From NCBI GenBank assembly GCA_964610165.1, contig CAZSUZ010000030.1, positions 1 through 14,172 on the forward strand: a DNA stretch of 14,172 bases, given 5' to 3'. The notes beneath the pieces were generated by a model. It was not told the origin of the DNA and did not search any database. It saw only the letters and a program-made list of their open reading frames with translations. This stretch comes from MFZZ01 sp964610165 (GTDB lineage Bacteria; Patescibacteriota; Microgenomatia; UBA1406; GWC2-37-13). Position 1 is the stretch's first letter. Every line of letters begins with the position of its first letter. The translations under genes and the position numbers were made by a program. Of this stretch, positions 13,958-14,172 are shown piece after piece.

Positions 13958-14172
13958 CTACTTATAGTATTTAAGAATTCTTGCTCTATAGAAAATTGCA
14001 AGCGTATCCATCAAGATTCCAAAAATTGAAGTCATAGTTGCTGCTGAAGTCAGCTCGCTTAGTTCGTAATCTAACTTAATTGGAGCTTCATAAATCCGTT
14101 TAAATCCTAGTTGGTTAGCCACCACCAACATTTCTAAATCTCCTGCAAATCGTTTTTCCACTAATCTTGGTA
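13958..14172 (-). CDS. C-terminal part of a DPM1-like GT2 (polyprenyl-phosphate sugar synthase type), cut by the window edge
   Basis: This - strand frame is open from the right window edge to a TAG at 13958-13960 and gives the last 70 or so residues of a protein whose start lies outside the window. The sequence PRLVEKRFAGDLEMLVVANQ, then GFKRIYEAPIKLDY, matches the end of the GT-A domain of DPM1-like GT2 enzymes, where the (F/Y)xxDLE element and a following EAP-type strand are conserved. The last part, IFGILMDTLAIFYRARILKY, is the amphipathic or membrane-associated tail seen in many bacterial members. These enzymes transfer a sugar from a nucleotide donor to polyprenyl phosphate, which is the donor GT-C proteins need, and this window holds three GT-C-type proteins. 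The GTG at 14161 is internal, not a start. It converges on the preceding gene across a 46-bp gap in which I see no clear hairpin. Confidence 0.82.
   Translation of the reverse strand, partial: PRLVEKRFAGDLEMLVVANQLGFKRIYEAPIKLDYELSELTSAATMTSIFGILMDTLAIFYRARILKYYK

Noticed and set aside
1..14172. CRISPR array, tRNA, rRNA, insertion sequence or attachment site
   Set aside because: No regularly spaced repeats, cloverleaf-like or rRNA-like sequences, transposase motifs or flanking direct repeats were seen in a visual read of both strands.
1..14172. Recoded UGA as in Gracilibacteria or Mycoplasma
   Set aside because: TGA ends several full-length genes, including in ATGA overlaps, and none of the long frames needs TGA to be read through.

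Overview
The window is an AT-rich stretch of bacterial DNA packed with genes for assembling a surface glycan. It holds 13 protein genes, two of them cut by the window edges: two GT2 and two GT4 glycosyltransferases, a polyprenyl-phosphate-sugar synthase-like GT2 (partial), three large multi-membrane-span GT-C-type proteins, two FkbM-type methyltransferases, one class I methyltransferase of the methyltransf_11 type, one unrecognised membrane protein, and a left-edge fragment. I see no tRNA, rRNA, CRISPR array, transposase or attachment site. There is no gene-free stretch longer than about 60 bases. All three stop codons end genes, and TGA is a stop in tight ATGA overlaps, so the code is standard bacterial (code 11). 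Shine-Dalgarno motifs are essentially absent. Low GC, tight packing, missing ribosome-binding sites and family choice (DPM1-like GT2 plus several GT-C proteins) suggest a Patescibacteria/CPR genome, perhaps Microgenomates-like. This is an inference, and a Bacteroidota-like or other AT-rich origin cannot be excluded from sequence alone.

Layout. 1-189 is the C-terminal tail of a cut + strand gene. 202-1047 (+) is a GT2. 1040-2590 (-) is an ArnT/PMT-like GT-C protein whose 3' end overlaps that of the GT2. A 62-bp divergent spacer containing an 18-bp near-palindrome separates it from a + strand block, 2653-6156: GT4, GT2, FkbM methyltransferase, class I methyltransferase. Two of the three junctions in this block are ATGA overlaps and the other is an 11-bp gap. 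6161-8908 (-) is a 915-residue GT-C protein with a large extracytoplasmic part. It converges on the previous block with only 4 bp between stops, and its start codon lies 6 bp from that of the next + strand block. That block, 8915-13911, is GT4, FkbM methyltransferase, a second and shorter paralogous GT-C protein, and an unknown membrane protein that overlaps it by 16 bp. At the right edge a DPM1-like GT2 is read on the - strand and cut.

How the genes may work together (inference from families). Cytoplasmic GT2 and GT4 enzymes would extend a lipid-linked sugar chain, and the methyltransferases would decorate or cap it. The DPM1-like GT2 would load single sugars onto a polyprenyl-phosphate carrier. 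The three GT-C proteins would then use such lipid-linked donors on the outer face of the membrane to modify the glycan or a protein. No flippase, Wzy polymerase, ABC exporter or nucleotide-sugar pathway gene lies in this window. The strongest points for follow-up are the two paralogous GT-C proteins with different extracytoplasmic domains, the unknown membrane protein coupled to one of them, and the 6-bp divergent start pair that leaves no room for conventional promoters outside coding sequence.
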